A DNA stretch of 64,000 nucleotides, from the NCBI RefSeq assembly GCF_024166365.1, contig NC_064819.1, positions 147,522,793-147,586,792 on the forward strand, in the 5' to 3' direction. The notes beneath the pieces are model-generated. The model saw only the letters and a list, made by a program, of their open reading frames with translations, did not search any database and was not told where the DNA came from. Within the stretch, counting starts at the first letter, position 1, and each line of letters begins with the position of its first letter. The translations under genes were made by a program, and so were the position numbers. Positions 35,459 through 47,919 of the stretch are shown piece by piece. Origin of the DNA: Elephas maximus indicus. Taxonomy: Eukaryota > Chordata > Mammalia > Proboscidea > Elephantidae.

Positions 35459-35614
35459 GGAGCCCTGGTGGTGTAGTGGTTAAGAGCTATGGCTGCTAAC
35501 CAAAAGGTCAGCAGTCCAAGTCCACCAGCTGCTCCTTGGAAACCTAATGGGGCAGTTCCACTCTGTTCTATAGAGTCACTATGAGTCAGAATCAACTCAA
35601 TAGCAATGGGTTTT
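35459..35614 (+). mobile_element. AfroSINE, common form
   Basis: Head ggagccctggtggtgtagtg, tail actatgagtcagaatcaact. Perfect 13-bp target duplication TATGGGCAGCTTG, 35445-35457 and 35615-35627. Confidence 0.94.
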
Positions 35615-35997
35615 TATGGGCAGCTTGGGCCTGATCCTGCCAGCACCTGAGGAGGCGTACATAGACTGTTTCAGAATTGTCCACCTAGGGATCACCAGAA
35701 GAGAGATTTATTGTTCACTTTTTTTTTACTAGTCGAAGGTAGTCCTAGGAGGCAATAACTCCCCTGACTTCAGGGCTGTGCATAAAAGCATACTGAGCAG
35801 TCTTCCATAGCGTCAGCACACCCCCCCGGCCAGTAGTAAAAAATGCTTAGAGCCTGCTGGAGGCAAGGTGCTGTTAGCAAGAGCCATTTGAAGCCCACAC
35901 AGCACTATTTGCTAAACTCAACACTGTAAATAGCACTGAGGCTTAGAGGATATGAGGCAAGGCCCCTTCCCAACAACTTTTTGATTTTTTTAATGAA

Positions 35998-36632
35998 TGT
36001 TATGGGTTGAATTGTTTCCCCAAAAGTGACATATTGAAGTCCTAAACCCAGTACCTGTGAACATAACCTTGTTTTAGAAACAAGGTATCTGAAGATGTCA
36101 TCAGTTAACATGAGGTCATACAGAAGTACGGTATACTCATAATTAATATGAGCTGTGTCCTTATGAAGGAGGAGAAGAGTCACAGAAAGGACAAAGAATG
36201 AAGACAACTATGTGACAATAAGGAGGCAGGAATTGGAGTGATGAATATACAAGCCAAGAAATGCCAAGGACAGCTGGCCATCACCAGAAGTTGGAAAGAG
36301 GCATGAAACAGGCTCTCTCTCAGAGCTCTCAGAATCAACATGGCTGACACCTTGACTTCAGACTTCTAGTCTACATATGGAGTCCTGGTGGCACAGTGGT
36401 TAACAGCGTACCTGCTAACCAACAGGTGGGGAGTTCAAATCTACCAGTTACTCCTTGGAAATCCTACGGGGCAGTTCTACTCTGTCCTGTAGGGTTGCTA
36501 TGAGTTGGAATCAACTTGATGGCAATGAGTTTCTTGGTTTTTAGCCTATATATCTGTGAGAGAATAAATTTCTGTTCTTATAAGCCATATTGTTTGTGGT
36601 ACTTTGATACAGCAGTCTAGGAAATTAATACA
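35998..36632 (+). mobile_element. MLT1-like LTR, full length, carrying a SINE
   Basis: Starts tgttatgggttgaattgttt and ends aggaaattaataca. Internal gacaccttgacttcagactt and agagaataaatttctgttct (poly(A) signal region). Probable 5-bp duplication atgaa/atgga at 35993-35997 and 36633-36637. The SINE at 36379-36541 is younger. Confidence 0.85.
36379..36541 (+). mobile_element. AfroSINE, common form, inside an MLT1 LTR
   Basis: Head ggagtcctggtggcacagtg, tail gctatgagttggaatcaact. Target duplication tagtctacatat (36367-36378) and tagcctatatat (36542-36553). Confidence 0.93.
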
Positions 36633-36639
36633 ATGGAGA

Positions 36640-37411
36640 ATTCTGGAATGTAGGAATTCCTCCTGGCTCTTATCTCCCATTTCCCAGAAGCTGGAAGCCA
36701 AGGGTATAGATCTGTCCCCTGCCTGACCTAAGCTCACCTCACTGGTGAGTGGATGATTCTGAGAAGCAGGCTATGCCTTTCTCAGAAGGTCCTGGCAGGG
36801 TCAAGTCTCAGTCTCCCACAATAGTAAACAAGTTGATAACAGACTCACGTAGTGGTTCAGATAGAGAAAAAAAAAAAAAAAGAGGACATCCCCAAATCCT
36901 GAATCTTGAGAGAATATAGCAATGATGGGGGTAGTTATAGATCCATCTTATACAGTGCCAGTCTCAACAGCAACATCCTGACCAGGCTGCTCCTTCTGGG
37001 TAATATCATATTCCCTGCTTCTTGCATCAGCCTCTCTGAGCTTCCCTGTTTGTGCCATTCCCTAGCTTGAATTTCAGCCTCCCTTCGAGTGTATGAGCCC
37101 CTGAAATCCTTCTAATGAATTCCCTTTTCCTTATGTTAGCCAAAGCCTGACTGATAAAATATTACTGAACAAGACAGAAGGCAAGATGGGGACTAAAGCA
37201 GGGGTGGAGAAGTAATACCATCATCCTCCCTAAACAATCATGTTTTAAATCATGTGTCTTTCCACCACTTTGTATAACGAACTAATGGATGCAACATTTT
37301 TATGGCACATTTGTAAGTAGAATTATATTGTCTGTAGAAACAAGCTTTGGCATAATCTTGCTAGAATTTACATTGATCAAGAAAAAAAAAATCCCTCCAC
37401 TTTCTGCCTCA
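36640..37411. other. Intergenic, nothing firmly recognised
   Basis: A run at 36869-36881. The stretch 36980-37160 has an LTR-like feel but no confident match. Confidence 0.35.
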
Positions 37412-37416
37412 GCAAC

Positions 37417-37908
37417 TGTCTTATTCATCTAGTGCTGCTATAACAAAAATACCACAAGTGGATGGCTTTAACAAAGAGAAACTTATTCTCTCATAGTCTA
37501 GGAGGCTAGAAGTATGAATTCAGGGTGCCAGCTCCACAGGAAGGCTTTCTCTCTCTGTCGGCTCTGGGGGAAAGTCCTTGTCATCAATCTTCCCTGGTTG
37601 AGGAGCTATTCAGCACAGGGACCCTGGGTCCATAGGATGCACTATTCTTCTGGCTTTTGTTTCTTGGTGGTATGAGGTCCCCATGTCTCTCTGCTCACTT
37701 CTCTCTTTGATATCTCAAAAGATATTGACTTAAGACACAACCCCATCTTGTAGATTGAGTCCTGCCTCCTTAACATAACTGCATCTAATCTTGCCTCATT
37801 AACATCATACAACACATAAGAAAATCATATCAGATGGCAAAATGGTGGACAATCACAGACTAGCCAAGTTGACACACATTTTGGGGGGACACAATTCAAT
37901 CCACAACA
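37417..37908 (-). mobile_element. Solo LTR, MaLR/ERVL-like afrotherian family, copy 2
   Basis: Begins TGTCTTATTCATC and ends CACAACA, with a perfect 5-bp duplication GCAAC at 37412-37416 and 37909-37913. On the minus strand it opens tgttgtggattgaattgtgt, like MLT1-class LTRs. 492 bp. Confidence 0.85.
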
Positions 37909-38322
37909 GCAACTTATCAGTTATGGTTCTGTCAGAATAAAAGTATACATTTCTGATTTTATACTAACAGGGGCAATGATCATTCTTGATTTTGCTTCAG
38001 TTCAACTTAACTTTAATGACATAATTACAGAGATATCTGGAAATGTGCTTCCTAAATCCATACTTAAACAATGGTAAAGGAACAAATAAAGGCATATATG
38101 CTCAAGGACAAAAAGAAAAGTAGTAATGAAGGACTAGTAACTGACTCATCAGTCTGAAGAAAGCTGGCACCTAAACTAGCAGTGGGAGGAGGCAACAACC
38201 AGAAACAAGCTGAACCCCAAATAATCTCAAGAATTTAGAGTACCAGGTACCTTAAAAAGATAGAGATATGGGGAACTACTGAAAGGAAGAGAATTAGTTG
38301 AAAGTCTGTATTTGCAGGAGTT

Positions 38323-38485
38323 AGGCCCTGGTAGCATAGTGGTTAAGAGCTTGGCCGCTAACCAAAAGGTCAACAGTTCAAACCTACCTGCTGCTCCCGG
38401 AAATGCTATGGGTCATTCTACTCTGTCCTATAGGGTCACTATGAGTATGAATCTACCGGACAGCAATGAGTTTTTTTGTTGTTGT
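38323..38485 (+). mobile_element. AfroSINE, common form
   Basis: Head ggccctggtagcatagtggt, tail gggtcactatgagtatgaat. Confidence 0.9.
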
Positions 38486-38964
38486 TTTGAGACCACCCCC
38501 CACCCAGATGCCCTTCACCAGCACATGTACTGGGAAACACTCCTCCCCAACCCCAGCTAAAGACTTTAAAAGTCAACCCTGACAAGTTCTGGATTTGGGG
38601 ACAACAGGTACAACTGTACTGAAACGGCTAGGGGATCAAATATGCCTATTATAAAGAGGCATCTTACACTCCAGAAACTTTAGATATACTGTAAACATCA
38701 ATTGATGTATCAGTTCCCAAATTTCAAATATCTTTGCATCCATACAACCTTTCTTAGCTAGCATTTAGAAAGATAACTTCAGAGTCTCTGAGATCCAAGG
38801 CATATCTTGTCTTCATAATCCTCTGCTCAAAGAACTGGATGAATCCATAACCATAAACAGAGCCCAAGAAAGGAGACCTATTCTCTGTAGATCAGCCACA
38901 CAGATACTAAGCAGGGCTTCAAACTGGTTCTTCCCAGTCCATTCATAGCCAAGGCAGCAACACT

Positions 38965-39350
38965 GGAACAGACCCGAATTTTTATAATTTGAGTAAACCA
39001 GAACCATAACCAGAACGGGAAAAATTATGAGTCGAAGCTCTGCTAGAAATTTAATCTCCCTTTTAGAAAACAAGGGCAGCATACATATTGCACAGCAACC
39101 AAATTGCTTTCCCTTTGGATTTTGGAAAGAATCAGAAACAGCAATGTCCTGTTCAAAGATGGTGGCCCAACTGGCCACTTGGAATGTGTGTTGCTCTCCT
39201 CAGTCCTGGCAATAATCCAGTCTCACACATCAGACTCCTGAAAGGCCAAACTACGCCTCTTCTGAGTCTTCCATTCCAGGGCTTTGACCTGTAATTCTTC
39301 CCATTCTGGTTATGGTTCCAGATCACCCAATTTTTAAAAATTCGGGTCTG
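38965..39350. repeat. Inverted pair of an unidentified repeat
   Basis: The + strand at 39290-39350 (cccattctggttatggttcc, aaaaattcgggtctg) matches the minus strand of 38965-39030 (cccgttctggttatggttct, aaaaattcgggtctg). Arms are about 60 bp, about 260 bp apart. Confidence 0.7.
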
Positions 39351-39743
39351 CAAACTTAATGGTCTGACTGAGACTTGAAGGACCCCAGAGGTCATGGTCC
39401 CCAGATCCACTGTTAGCCCAAGACTGGAACCATTCCTAAAGCCAACTCTTCAGACAGGGATTGGACTGGACTATAAGACAGAAAATGATACTGGTGAAGA
39501 GTGAGCTTCTTGGCTCAAGGAGACACATGAGACTATGTGGGCAGCTCCCGTCTGGAGGCAAGATGAGAAGATAGAGGGAGATAGGACCTGGATGAATGGA
39601 CAGGGGAATACAGGGTACAGAGGAGTAGTGTGCTGTCTCATTAGGGGAAGAGCAACTAGGAGTAGGTAGCAAGGTGTATATAAATTTTTGTATGAATGAA
39701 TAACTTGATTTGTAAACTTTCACTTAAAGCACAATAAAAAAAA
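39351..39743 (+). mobile_element. L1-type 3' end, 5'-truncated
   Basis: cttaatggtctgactgagac to cacttaaagcacaataaaaa, same family as 44808-45683 in opposite orientation. It is flanked by gggtctg (39344-39350 and 39747-39753). Confidence 0.82.
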
Positions 39744-39753
39744 CTTGGGTCTG

Positions 39754-40844
39754 TTCTGGTTTCGCTTTGTTGACTGTGACTGAAATGGTTCAAACTGGTT
39801 CAATTCCCTGATATTGAGCATTCCATTCAGTACTTCCAGTGCCCATTCCATTCAATACTTCCACTGTATTTATAACACAGTGGTTAAAGAGCACAGTCCC
39901 TGGAGTGGAATTGCTTGGGTGCAAACGTTTCCTCTGCCCATTACCAGCTAAGTGACCTTGCACAAGCTTCTTCATTTACCTGTGCCTCAGTTTTCTTATC
40001 TAAAATAAAAATTTTAAATGTTTCCAAAACTTTGATAGTTCTAATCTGCCTAGGACTTATCTCAGTTTTCCATAAAAACTACCCACCAAAATAATATTGT
40101 GCTTAAAGACAGAATTTCAAGAACTTTGTTTACAAATGCCATAGATTGCTTTATTCTTTTCCATAATCACAGGGTTAAATATCAAACAGAATTCTGAATG
40201 ATAGAATCTCTAGATCTTTTGTCAAAATACTATGGCCTAGAATACCAAATAACAAATGTAGAAGAAATGATAGAACTGGAAAGTTATCATTTTGCAGCCA
40301 CCATCATCATAATTTAGACAAGAATCCTCAATGGATGCCAAAACTAGTGGGTGAAAGTTTGAGGAGAAACAGGATATTTACATAGTCTCCAGCTGTCTAT
40401 CCACAACTACATTTTAGTTACAAAGAGAAAATAAGTTCACAGTGGAGACACTTGGCAGACACTACCTTAAGCAAGTGATTCATGTTAACATCACCAGTTA
40501 TGGACAAAGCCACATGTGCTACCTGTTAGAAGGCATTGAGAAAGATACATCACTGCTGAGTTATTCTCCCGAATTTGCATAACCTGAATTAATCATGAGG
40601 AAACACCAGATACATTCAAATTGTGCAACATTCTACAAACTGTTGTCAGTACTCTTAAAAAATGCTAAGGTAAATGTAAAGACAAAGAAAGGCTTAAAAA
40701 AATGTTATAGATTAAAGGAGACTTAAAGATACATGATTCAATGCATGATCTTGGATTGGATCCTGGGCCAGGAAAAGAAAAAAGGCATACAAGTCATTAT
40801 TGGGACAATTGGTGACATTTGAATATTGAGTGTAAATTAGATAA
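39754..40844. other. Intergenic, nothing firmly recognised
   Basis: A MIR-like piece may lie at 39880-40010 (gtggttaaagagcacagtcc, agctaagtgaccttgcacaa, cctcagttttcttatctaaa). The rest is AT-rich and unassigned. Confidence 0.5.
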
Positions 40845-40849
40845 TAGTT

Positions 40850-41395
40850 GTCTTAGGCTGGGTTCTCTAGAGAAGCAAAACCAGTAAAGCCTATAAATAC
40901 ATATACAGAGAGAGATTTGTATCAAGGAAATGGCTCACATGGTTGTAGAAGCTGGAACATCCCAAGTCTGTGGGTCAGGATAGAGACTTCTCCTGATTCT
41001 TGTAGCCACAGGGGCTGTCAAGCCCAAGATCAACAGGTCATACAGCAGGGTTCAAGCTCACAGGCTGCGAAGATCAATGAATCCCAAGATCGGCAGGCAA
41101 GACAGCAGGTAAGCTGCTAGCTCAAGCCCCAAGAACCAGAGGTCAGATGAACAGGAGCCAGCTGCAGGATCCAGAGTAAGCAAAAGCCCACGAGCCTTGC
41201 CAGAAAGCCCCCCAATGAAACTGCCCTTCAGCTGATTGGCTACTCACAGCAGATCTCATCATGGAGGTGATTGCATTATATCAAATCTCATCATGGAGGT
41301 AATCACATCATTATACAACTGCCAAGCTACATCATAACTGCCAAACCACTGAGAATCATGACCCAGCCAAGATGACACACAGCCTTAACAATTAC
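40850..41395 (-). mobile_element. LTR-like afrotherian repeat
   Basis: cttaggctgggttctctaga, gaaatggctcacatggttgt, ctgattggctactcacagca and gacccagccaagatgacaca match in order an LTR class common in mammals. It contains a local duplication of tctcatcatggaggt (about 41257 and 41286). Confidence 0.6.
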
Positions 41396-42024
41396 ATTAG
41401 TATTATATCAATGCTGAATTTCCTGATTTTGTTAATTGTGCTGTAGTCATGAAACAGATTGACCTTGGTTTTAGGACATATAAATTGGAGTATTTAGGAG
41501 TAAAGGGGCATAATGTCTGCAACTTACTATCAAATAGATTAGAAAAATATGTATATATAGACAGAGACAGAATAAAGTAGAACAAAATGTTTAACGAAAT
41601 GTTCAAAATCTGGGTAAAAGGGCATATAGGAGTTCTTGCAACTTTCCATAAGTTTGAAATTATATAATACTAAAAGTAAAAATAAAAATGCTATATCCAA
41701 CAGCTTTTAAACTTAATACTTTCAGTTAACTGGTCCTCCCATTAGATTGGGAGTCATTTACATATTAAAGAATATAAATTTTTATTTTATATCTAAGTAA
41801 TTCTCTAAGTCCTTAGTAAAAGTCAGAAACAAACACAGAAAAATGTTATCCAATAAGGCAATATGGCCTTCTTTCTCTGGAACAACCCACATACCAGCTG
41901 TCTGGCCTCCTACTTAATAAATAGTATGAGCCAACCAAAGCAGGTCGATCTTTTCTGCTATGGTTTTGCATTGTCAGGTCTATATGCAGAAATAACATAT
42001 AGACCGTTTAGGAAATGGTCTGCT

Positions 42025-42335
42025 GCCATTTGTCCTTCAGATCTCAGCTCAAATTTCATGTATTCAGAGAGGTTTTCCCTGACAACCCTGTTTAAAAGAG
42101 GCTTCCCCCAATTACTTTTTATTAAATCACTCTTCTAATTCAGTCTCTAGCAGTCTTGCAAATCTGTAATTATCTCCTTTATGTACTTGTTTATTTTCTG
42201 TCTCTCAACTAGAATTAAGCACTACGAGAGCTGGAAAACAGGTTGATCTTATTCTATATTGTATACCCAAAGTTTAATAGAGTGCCTGGCACATAGTGCA
42301 TGATCAATAAATATTTGTTCGTTGAATCTAGTTTT
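42025..42335 (+). mobile_element. L2 3' end
   Basis: cagatctcagctcaaatttc, gaggttttccctgacaaccc and gagtgcctggcacatagtgc then caataaatatttgttcgttg. Confidence 0.9.
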
Positions 42336-43690
42336 CTTTTTTAAGCCATCTCTCTATTTTATGTCATATTCTGAAAGCAAATTAAAAAAAAATTAAGTCA
42401 TGATGTTTATCAGATTTGGCCCCGATATTTAATTGTAAAAATATTAAAATTGATAGCAAATGAACATTTAGCAGAAGGTGTCAGATGTGGTAAACCATGA
42501 CACAATATAGTTTTGTAATGGGAGAGATCAATCTCTTTTTATGTCAAATGGATAATTTTTTATATATTGTACTTTTATATAATGTATTAGGTATGGGAAA
42601 TTAACATATTTGAGGCTAAAACAGCATCTTTAGACTGTCTAGAAGTGAAAGCCATCAAGAACCCACGGTAATTTATTTGTCCAAAGCTAAACTTCTATGG
42701 ATAATTCATATCTTTAATATACTTTGAATCTGAACCACCTCTCATGAGCTCTCACTGTGGTTTTAATAATACACATCCAGTCATAATATGAAGCATAGAA
42801 TATTTTAGGTCATTACATATTACTCTTTATTGTTGTTATTAATCAAGGAAGAAAGGAGGAGCACAACTAAACCTGGCTGTTTTCAATGGAGATATTCCCA
42901 TGTATGAGTGTGATTAGCACAGACTTGTTAAATCTCTCTCTGAGCCATCTGTGAGCACCTTCTTGGTTTAAAACAACAAACTCTAGCTCTGCTCAGCTCT
43001 AAGTCAGTTTTTTACCGCAACTGCTTTCTTTATCTTAAACCTGGGAAGATTCTCAAATGCCTAAGCTTGGAGGCACTACCTTTCATCAAATATCTGAAAA
43101 AAAGATTTCCCTTAAAGTAATAATCTCAAATGAGATCTGATTGGCATAAAATTTTGCCCATCGATGTTCCAATCCATTTGTAAGCAAACAAACAAAAAAA
43201 AAACCCACAGTATTTTAGCTTATTGATGAGCAGAACACATTCATGTGCTTAGCCTTCTAACAATCTAAAATGAAATCCCTAGTTACTTTAGCACACTTGT
43301 TTTAGCACACACATGTAGTCTGAAATCAAGTCCGGGTCATGCAAATGTGCCTCTGATAGTGGGCCCCAGTGTGAGGTCCTGGGTTCTGGCAAATCAGCAA
43401 TAGAACCATGAATCAGAGCATCCACGTGGAGCCTCTGGGAGGCTGCACTATCGTAAAACTACCCAGAACTGCTCAGAGACTAATGTAAATACAATGTATG
43501 CTTTCAAACAAGTTCTAATGTTGGTATAGACATTAATTAGCACAATCACTTTTTTTTACTAAAGATGCATGTTATTAAAAACCCACAAATCGGTAACATT
43601 TAAAATAGGCTTGTTTCTGACTGCAGTGTTTAGTTTTTCAAGCCCAGACTGAGTACGCTTAAGAGTCGATCCTTTAATGTCATATTTAAG
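42336..43690. other. Intergenic, nothing firmly recognised
   Basis: AT-rich, free of AfroSINEs. No gene or clear repeat. Confidence 0.4.
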
Positions 43691-43692
43691 GT

Positions 43693-43845
43693 TTTTCTAT
43701 TGAGTAATACTTTGCATACCATAAATTCACCCCCTTTAACAGTACAATAACAAAAATTTAATAAATTTACAGAATTACACAACTATGACTGCAACCTAAT
43801 TTTAGAATGCGTCCATCACCCCCAAAAAGTTCCTTCATATACATT
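43693..43845 (+). mobile_element. Old L1M 3' UTR fragment
   Basis: tttgcataccataaattcac and gcgtccatcacccccaaaaa match the same old L1 region as 35218-35440. Confidence 0.6.
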
Positions 43846-44584
43846 ATGTTTAGGGTTTTGCATTCAATTTTTTAATGTTTTCTTTCTACATGAGAACATA
43901 ATTACAAAATTGAAATAAAATACCAAAAACATTAATAAATTTGACTCTGTTGGCATTCAGACACAAAAAACTAATTTGCCTGTAAAGAAGCACATTTTGT
44001 CTGTACAGTATTTTTAAAAGGAGTATAATCAATTAAGGCAGATATTATAGTTTTTCTTGAGTAATATTAATAAAATCATGGATAAGAGGGGATGTGTAAG
44101 AACTGAAATCAGCCCTGCTCCTGCTGCAAGCAAAACTGGCATTATTCAGGTGGCACATGGTGGCAATAGCAGCTGTGAGTCATTATATTCCCCTCATTCC
44201 TTCACACTTCTGCCTTTCACTTCAGTCTCGAAGCCAGGAAACAGTCATACCCTAGCTGACGTCATCTTGTCCACAGAAAGAAGCCGTGCAACACTAGGTC
44301 ACATTCAGAATGGGCAATTAGTTCAAGCTCTAATTTTCCTTTTCATTAGTTATTGTTTTCGAGATAATATAGAAACATATGTCCATTTTCCTTTAATGTG
44401 GTCTTGATCTCTTCCCTTCTTCCTCCTCGCAGACCATCACCTAGCACCCTTTCTTTAGGGTACACATCCTTTCCCTCACCTTATAATCATGCAAAGATGC
44501 AAAGAGTGAAAAAAAAAAAAGTATTTTGGCTACACACGCACTCTGCATTAGGTGAATTTAAAATATTTTTTCATAATAAAATAT
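43846..44584. other. Intergenic, nothing firmly recognised
   Basis: A 116-codon + frame at 44057-44407 has no domain, signal or family feature and is probably chance. Confidence 0.4.
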
Positions 44585-44706
44585 AAACTTGATGGCTTAA
44601 ATGTCTGTCTGAATGTAAGGTCTGTGAAGGAAGAGATTTTTCTCTCTGGTTCTCTGCCATATCAGTGCCTGGCACATAGCAGCAGTTCAACATTTATTGA
44701 ATGAAT
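44585..44706 (+). mobile_element. L2 3' end fragment
   Basis: gaatgtaaggtctgtgaagg, cagtgcctggcacatagcag, tttattgaatgaatt. Confidence 0.85.
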
Positions 44707-44807
44707 TAAATTTCTTAGATTTTTTTAGTCTAACAGATTATGTTGGTTGGTCTACCTCACTGATGTGTTATGAAAAGCGTACTGCTATGTTATACAAAGC
44801 ACATATT

Positions 44808-45683
44808 TGTTTGTTTTTTTATTTATTGTGCTTTAAGTGAAAGTTTACAAATCAAGTAAGTCTCTCTTACAAAAACTTACACACATCTTGCTATGTACTC
44901 CTAGCTGTTCTCCCCCTAATGAAACAGCACACTCCTCCTCTCCACCAGGTATTCCCCATGTCCATTCAGCCAGCTACTGTCCCCCTCTGCCTTCTCATCT
45001 AGCCTCCAGACAGGAGCTGCCCACATAGTCTCATGTGTCTACTTGAGCCAAGAAGCTTACTCCTCATTAGTAACATCTTCTGTGTGATAGTCCAGTCCAA
45101 TCCCTGTCTGAAGGGCTGTCTTTGGGAATAGTTTCAGTCTTGGACTAACAGTGGATCCAAGGACCATGACCTCCGGGGTCCCTCTAGTCTCAGTCAGACC
45201 ATTAAGTCTGGTCTTTTCACGATAATTTGAGATCTGCTTCCTGCTGTTCTCCTGTTCCATCAGGGATTCTCTGTTGTGTTCCCTGTCAGGGTAGTCATCA
45301 GTGATAGCTGGGTACCATCTAGTTCTTCTGGTCTCAGGCTGATGTAGTCTCTGGTTTATGTGGCCCTTTCTGTCTCTTAGGCTCATATTTACCTTATGTC
45401 TTTGGTGTTCTTCACTCTCCTTTGCTTCAGCTGGGTTGAGACCTATAAATACATCTTAGATGGCTGCTTGCTAGCATTGAAGACCCCAAATACCACTCAC
45501 CAAAGTGGGATGAAGAATATTTTCTTAATACATTTTGTTATGCCAATTGACCTAGATGTCCCCTGAAACCATGGTCCCCAGGCCTCCATCCCTGCTACTC
45601 TGGCCTTCTAAGTGTTTGGTTGTATTTAGGAAACTTCTGTGCTTTTGGTTTAATCCAGTTGTGCTGACCTCTCCTGTATCGAC
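44808..45683 (-). mobile_element. L1-type 3' end, 0.88 kb
   Basis: Runs from the T-rich end (44811-44822) through cactttaagtgaaag-type text to a 5' break near 45683. 12-bp target duplication with one mismatch, aaagcacatatt (44796-44807) and aaggcacatatt (45684-45695). Contains gcttgctagcattgaagacc and ggacatctaggtcaattggc on the relevant strands. No ORF visible; a truncated LINE-1 3' UTR is inferred. Confidence 0.8.
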
Positions 45684-45695
45684 AAGGCACATATT

Positions 45696-46280
45696 CTAAA
45701 TGTACTAGTAGAACTCAGTATACAAAGGAATTGTAAAATGAATCTGAAATGTAACATGACTAAACTATATCCCAGATCATGTTATTTTATGAGTCTCTAT
45801 TTCTTTAAACTCACTTTATAAGACTTTACATCCTTATACTGATATATTTTGCTTAAGGAGAGGTATACCTACTCTAAAACCATAAATATACTTTTCCTGG
45901 AAATGGTATTGATCTTTTTCTTCTCCTAGCACAGCTTAAAATTGACATTCTTCTTCATAATTTAGCTAAGTGATCTCATCTTTAAAGAATAAAAATAGCT
46001 TTTTGACCTTGGCCACACAGGGAATCAGTTTGACATTTATATAAATCAGAGACATAAATGGAATAAATGTCTAAATGGAAATCTAGGATCTTCCAGCTGT
46101 AACAATCTATATTTCTATTGATCAGGTATGAATTTTAATTAATTAGCTCCCCCTTTTTTATTCCTTCTAGTAATGTGTTCTTTTTGCACAATTTTAAAAT
46201 GGTTGATTTTTGCTCAGATTTATGTTTCATCATCACATTATACCTCTTCTTCCCCAGGCCAGATCTAGTCACCTTGATTA
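45696..46280. other. Intergenic, nothing firmly recognised
   Basis: AT-rich, no repeat signature. Confidence 0.4.
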
Positions 46281-47030
46281 AACTTGTTTCTGGAGTGTTC
46301 CCAGACCTGGACTACTGATACTGATTCTCCAACCTCATGAGAATCCTCTGTATGACTATTGATCTCATTTCCTCCTTCCTCCTTGGGTACCATAAGCTAT
46401 CATCCAGCTCCCTCTCTCCAAGGGCCTGTCCTCATTTGCCTCCGCTCCTGTTATAAACATACTTCAGTCTCTTCTGTCCTAAAAACAAAACCCCTTTAGT
46501 GAGCCAGCATTCCCCTTCTCTTTCCTTTTTCTTCACAAAAGGGGAACTCCACTCACTGTTTTTATTTCTTCACTTCCCATCTATTCCTCAATTAGCTCTA
46601 AAAAAACCTGTGTTTCCATAACTCAAATAATAATATTGTTCTAAAGTCACTTATATCACTTTAATTGCCAAATCCAATTAACACTTGTCCTTATCTTATT
46701 TGACCTCTTGGTGGCACTTAATGCCTTGCCTTTCTCCTTCCTTTTTGGGTTCTTTTTCCCCATGTTTCCATGACACCTGCTTTGCTGATTCACCTTCCAC
46801 CACCTTCACCATTCCTTTTAAGTGATTTTTTTTTTTTTTTTTTTTTTGCATACCCTCTCACCTTATAATTAAATGTTGATCTCCAGGGCCATGTCCTGTT
46901 GCCTGGGAAACTAACCAATCCTTGTCGTTTTAATTAACACTTCATTGCTGTTGACTCTCACTTTTAAATCTTTAACACTAAACTTTCTACTGAACTCTAG
47001 GCCTCATATCTCTGATTGTCTTCTGGATAT
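46281..47030 (+). mobile_element. L2 relic
   Basis: C/T-rich sense L2-like text (gcacttaatgccttgccttt, tctctgattgtcttctggat) with a T run at 46829-46847. Ends at the next SINE. Confidence 0.55.
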
Positions 47031-47061
47031 CTTTTCTATCTAAATTAAAAAAAAAAAAAAA

Positions 47062-47217
47062 AGTTGCCCAAGTCCATTCTGATTCAAAGCAACCCTATAA
47101 AACGGAGTGGAACTGCCCCATAGGATTTCCAAGGAGTGGCTGGTAGAGTTGAACTACCTGTCTTTTTGGTTAGCAGCCCAGCAGCTATAGCTCTTAATCA
47201 CTACACCGCCAGATCTC
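47062..47217 (-). mobile_element. AfroSINE, minus strand
   Basis: cggagtggaactgccccata, tttttggttagcagcccagc, cactacaccgccagatctc, with an A run at 47047-47061 on the tail side. Confidence 0.9.
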
Positions 47218-47309
47218 TTCTAGGCTGCTTTCCTGGGAGCAACTGTATTTTACATGCAGGAAGGAAGGTGAAATGAATATTCAGTGTCTAAAAGGGCAGA
47301 TTATGATAC

Positions 47310-47690
47310 TCTTATATGCTGTTGGTTTCTTTTCTCTTATTTCTGGGCGCAAAGATAGAACTGTGCTTCCCTGGCCCCTTGCAGTTAGGTATGGCATGTA
47401 ACTTGTTTTGGCCAATGAAATATATCAGAGGTAATGTGTGTCACTTTCGGCAGAAGCCTTTAAGAGCTGGCACACAGATCATTTCATTTCCTTCCCCCTG
47501 TTATGAGAACTAGAAATGTTTGGGAGGGAAGAAGCTCCCTAAGACTGCATCCCTAAGTGAAGATGATGTAAAGTAGATCCTCCGCTAATCCAAAATGGAC
47601 ACATAGCACAAGTGAGAGATAAATCCTTATTGTTGTAAGTCTGTGAGATTTGGGAGTTGTTTGTTACTGCCACATAACCCACCCTATGCG
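47310..47690 (+). mobile_element. Old LTR-like repeat, family shared with 34250-34640
   Basis: gttttggccaatgaaatata, gtgtgtcactttcggcagaa and ataaatccttattgttgtaa follow the same order as at 34.3 kb. Confidence 0.5.
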
Positions 47691-47919
47691 GACTGCTTCA
47701 AGACCAAAGCCAAATTCATTTTTTTTCTCCTGCATACCATTAATAAAAAAAAAAAACAAAAAGCATCTCACCTTTATCTTTGCAAGAGCCATCACCAGCT
47801 ACACACTTAACCAGGCTAGAAGTCCAGGAACACACCTAGACGCCATTTTCATGTCCACAAATATTTTATGATTCAATTAATTCTGTAGATTCCATTTCCT
47901 AAACATCCCTCAAATCTAT

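Noticed and set aside
38813-39178. 121-codon antisense open frame with a hydrophobic segment
   Set aside because: No recognisable family, no promoter or splice context, and it overlaps an inverted repeat; kept only as a curiosity.
44057-44407. 116-codon open frame
   Set aside because: AT-rich intergenic context, no domain or conserved motif recognised.
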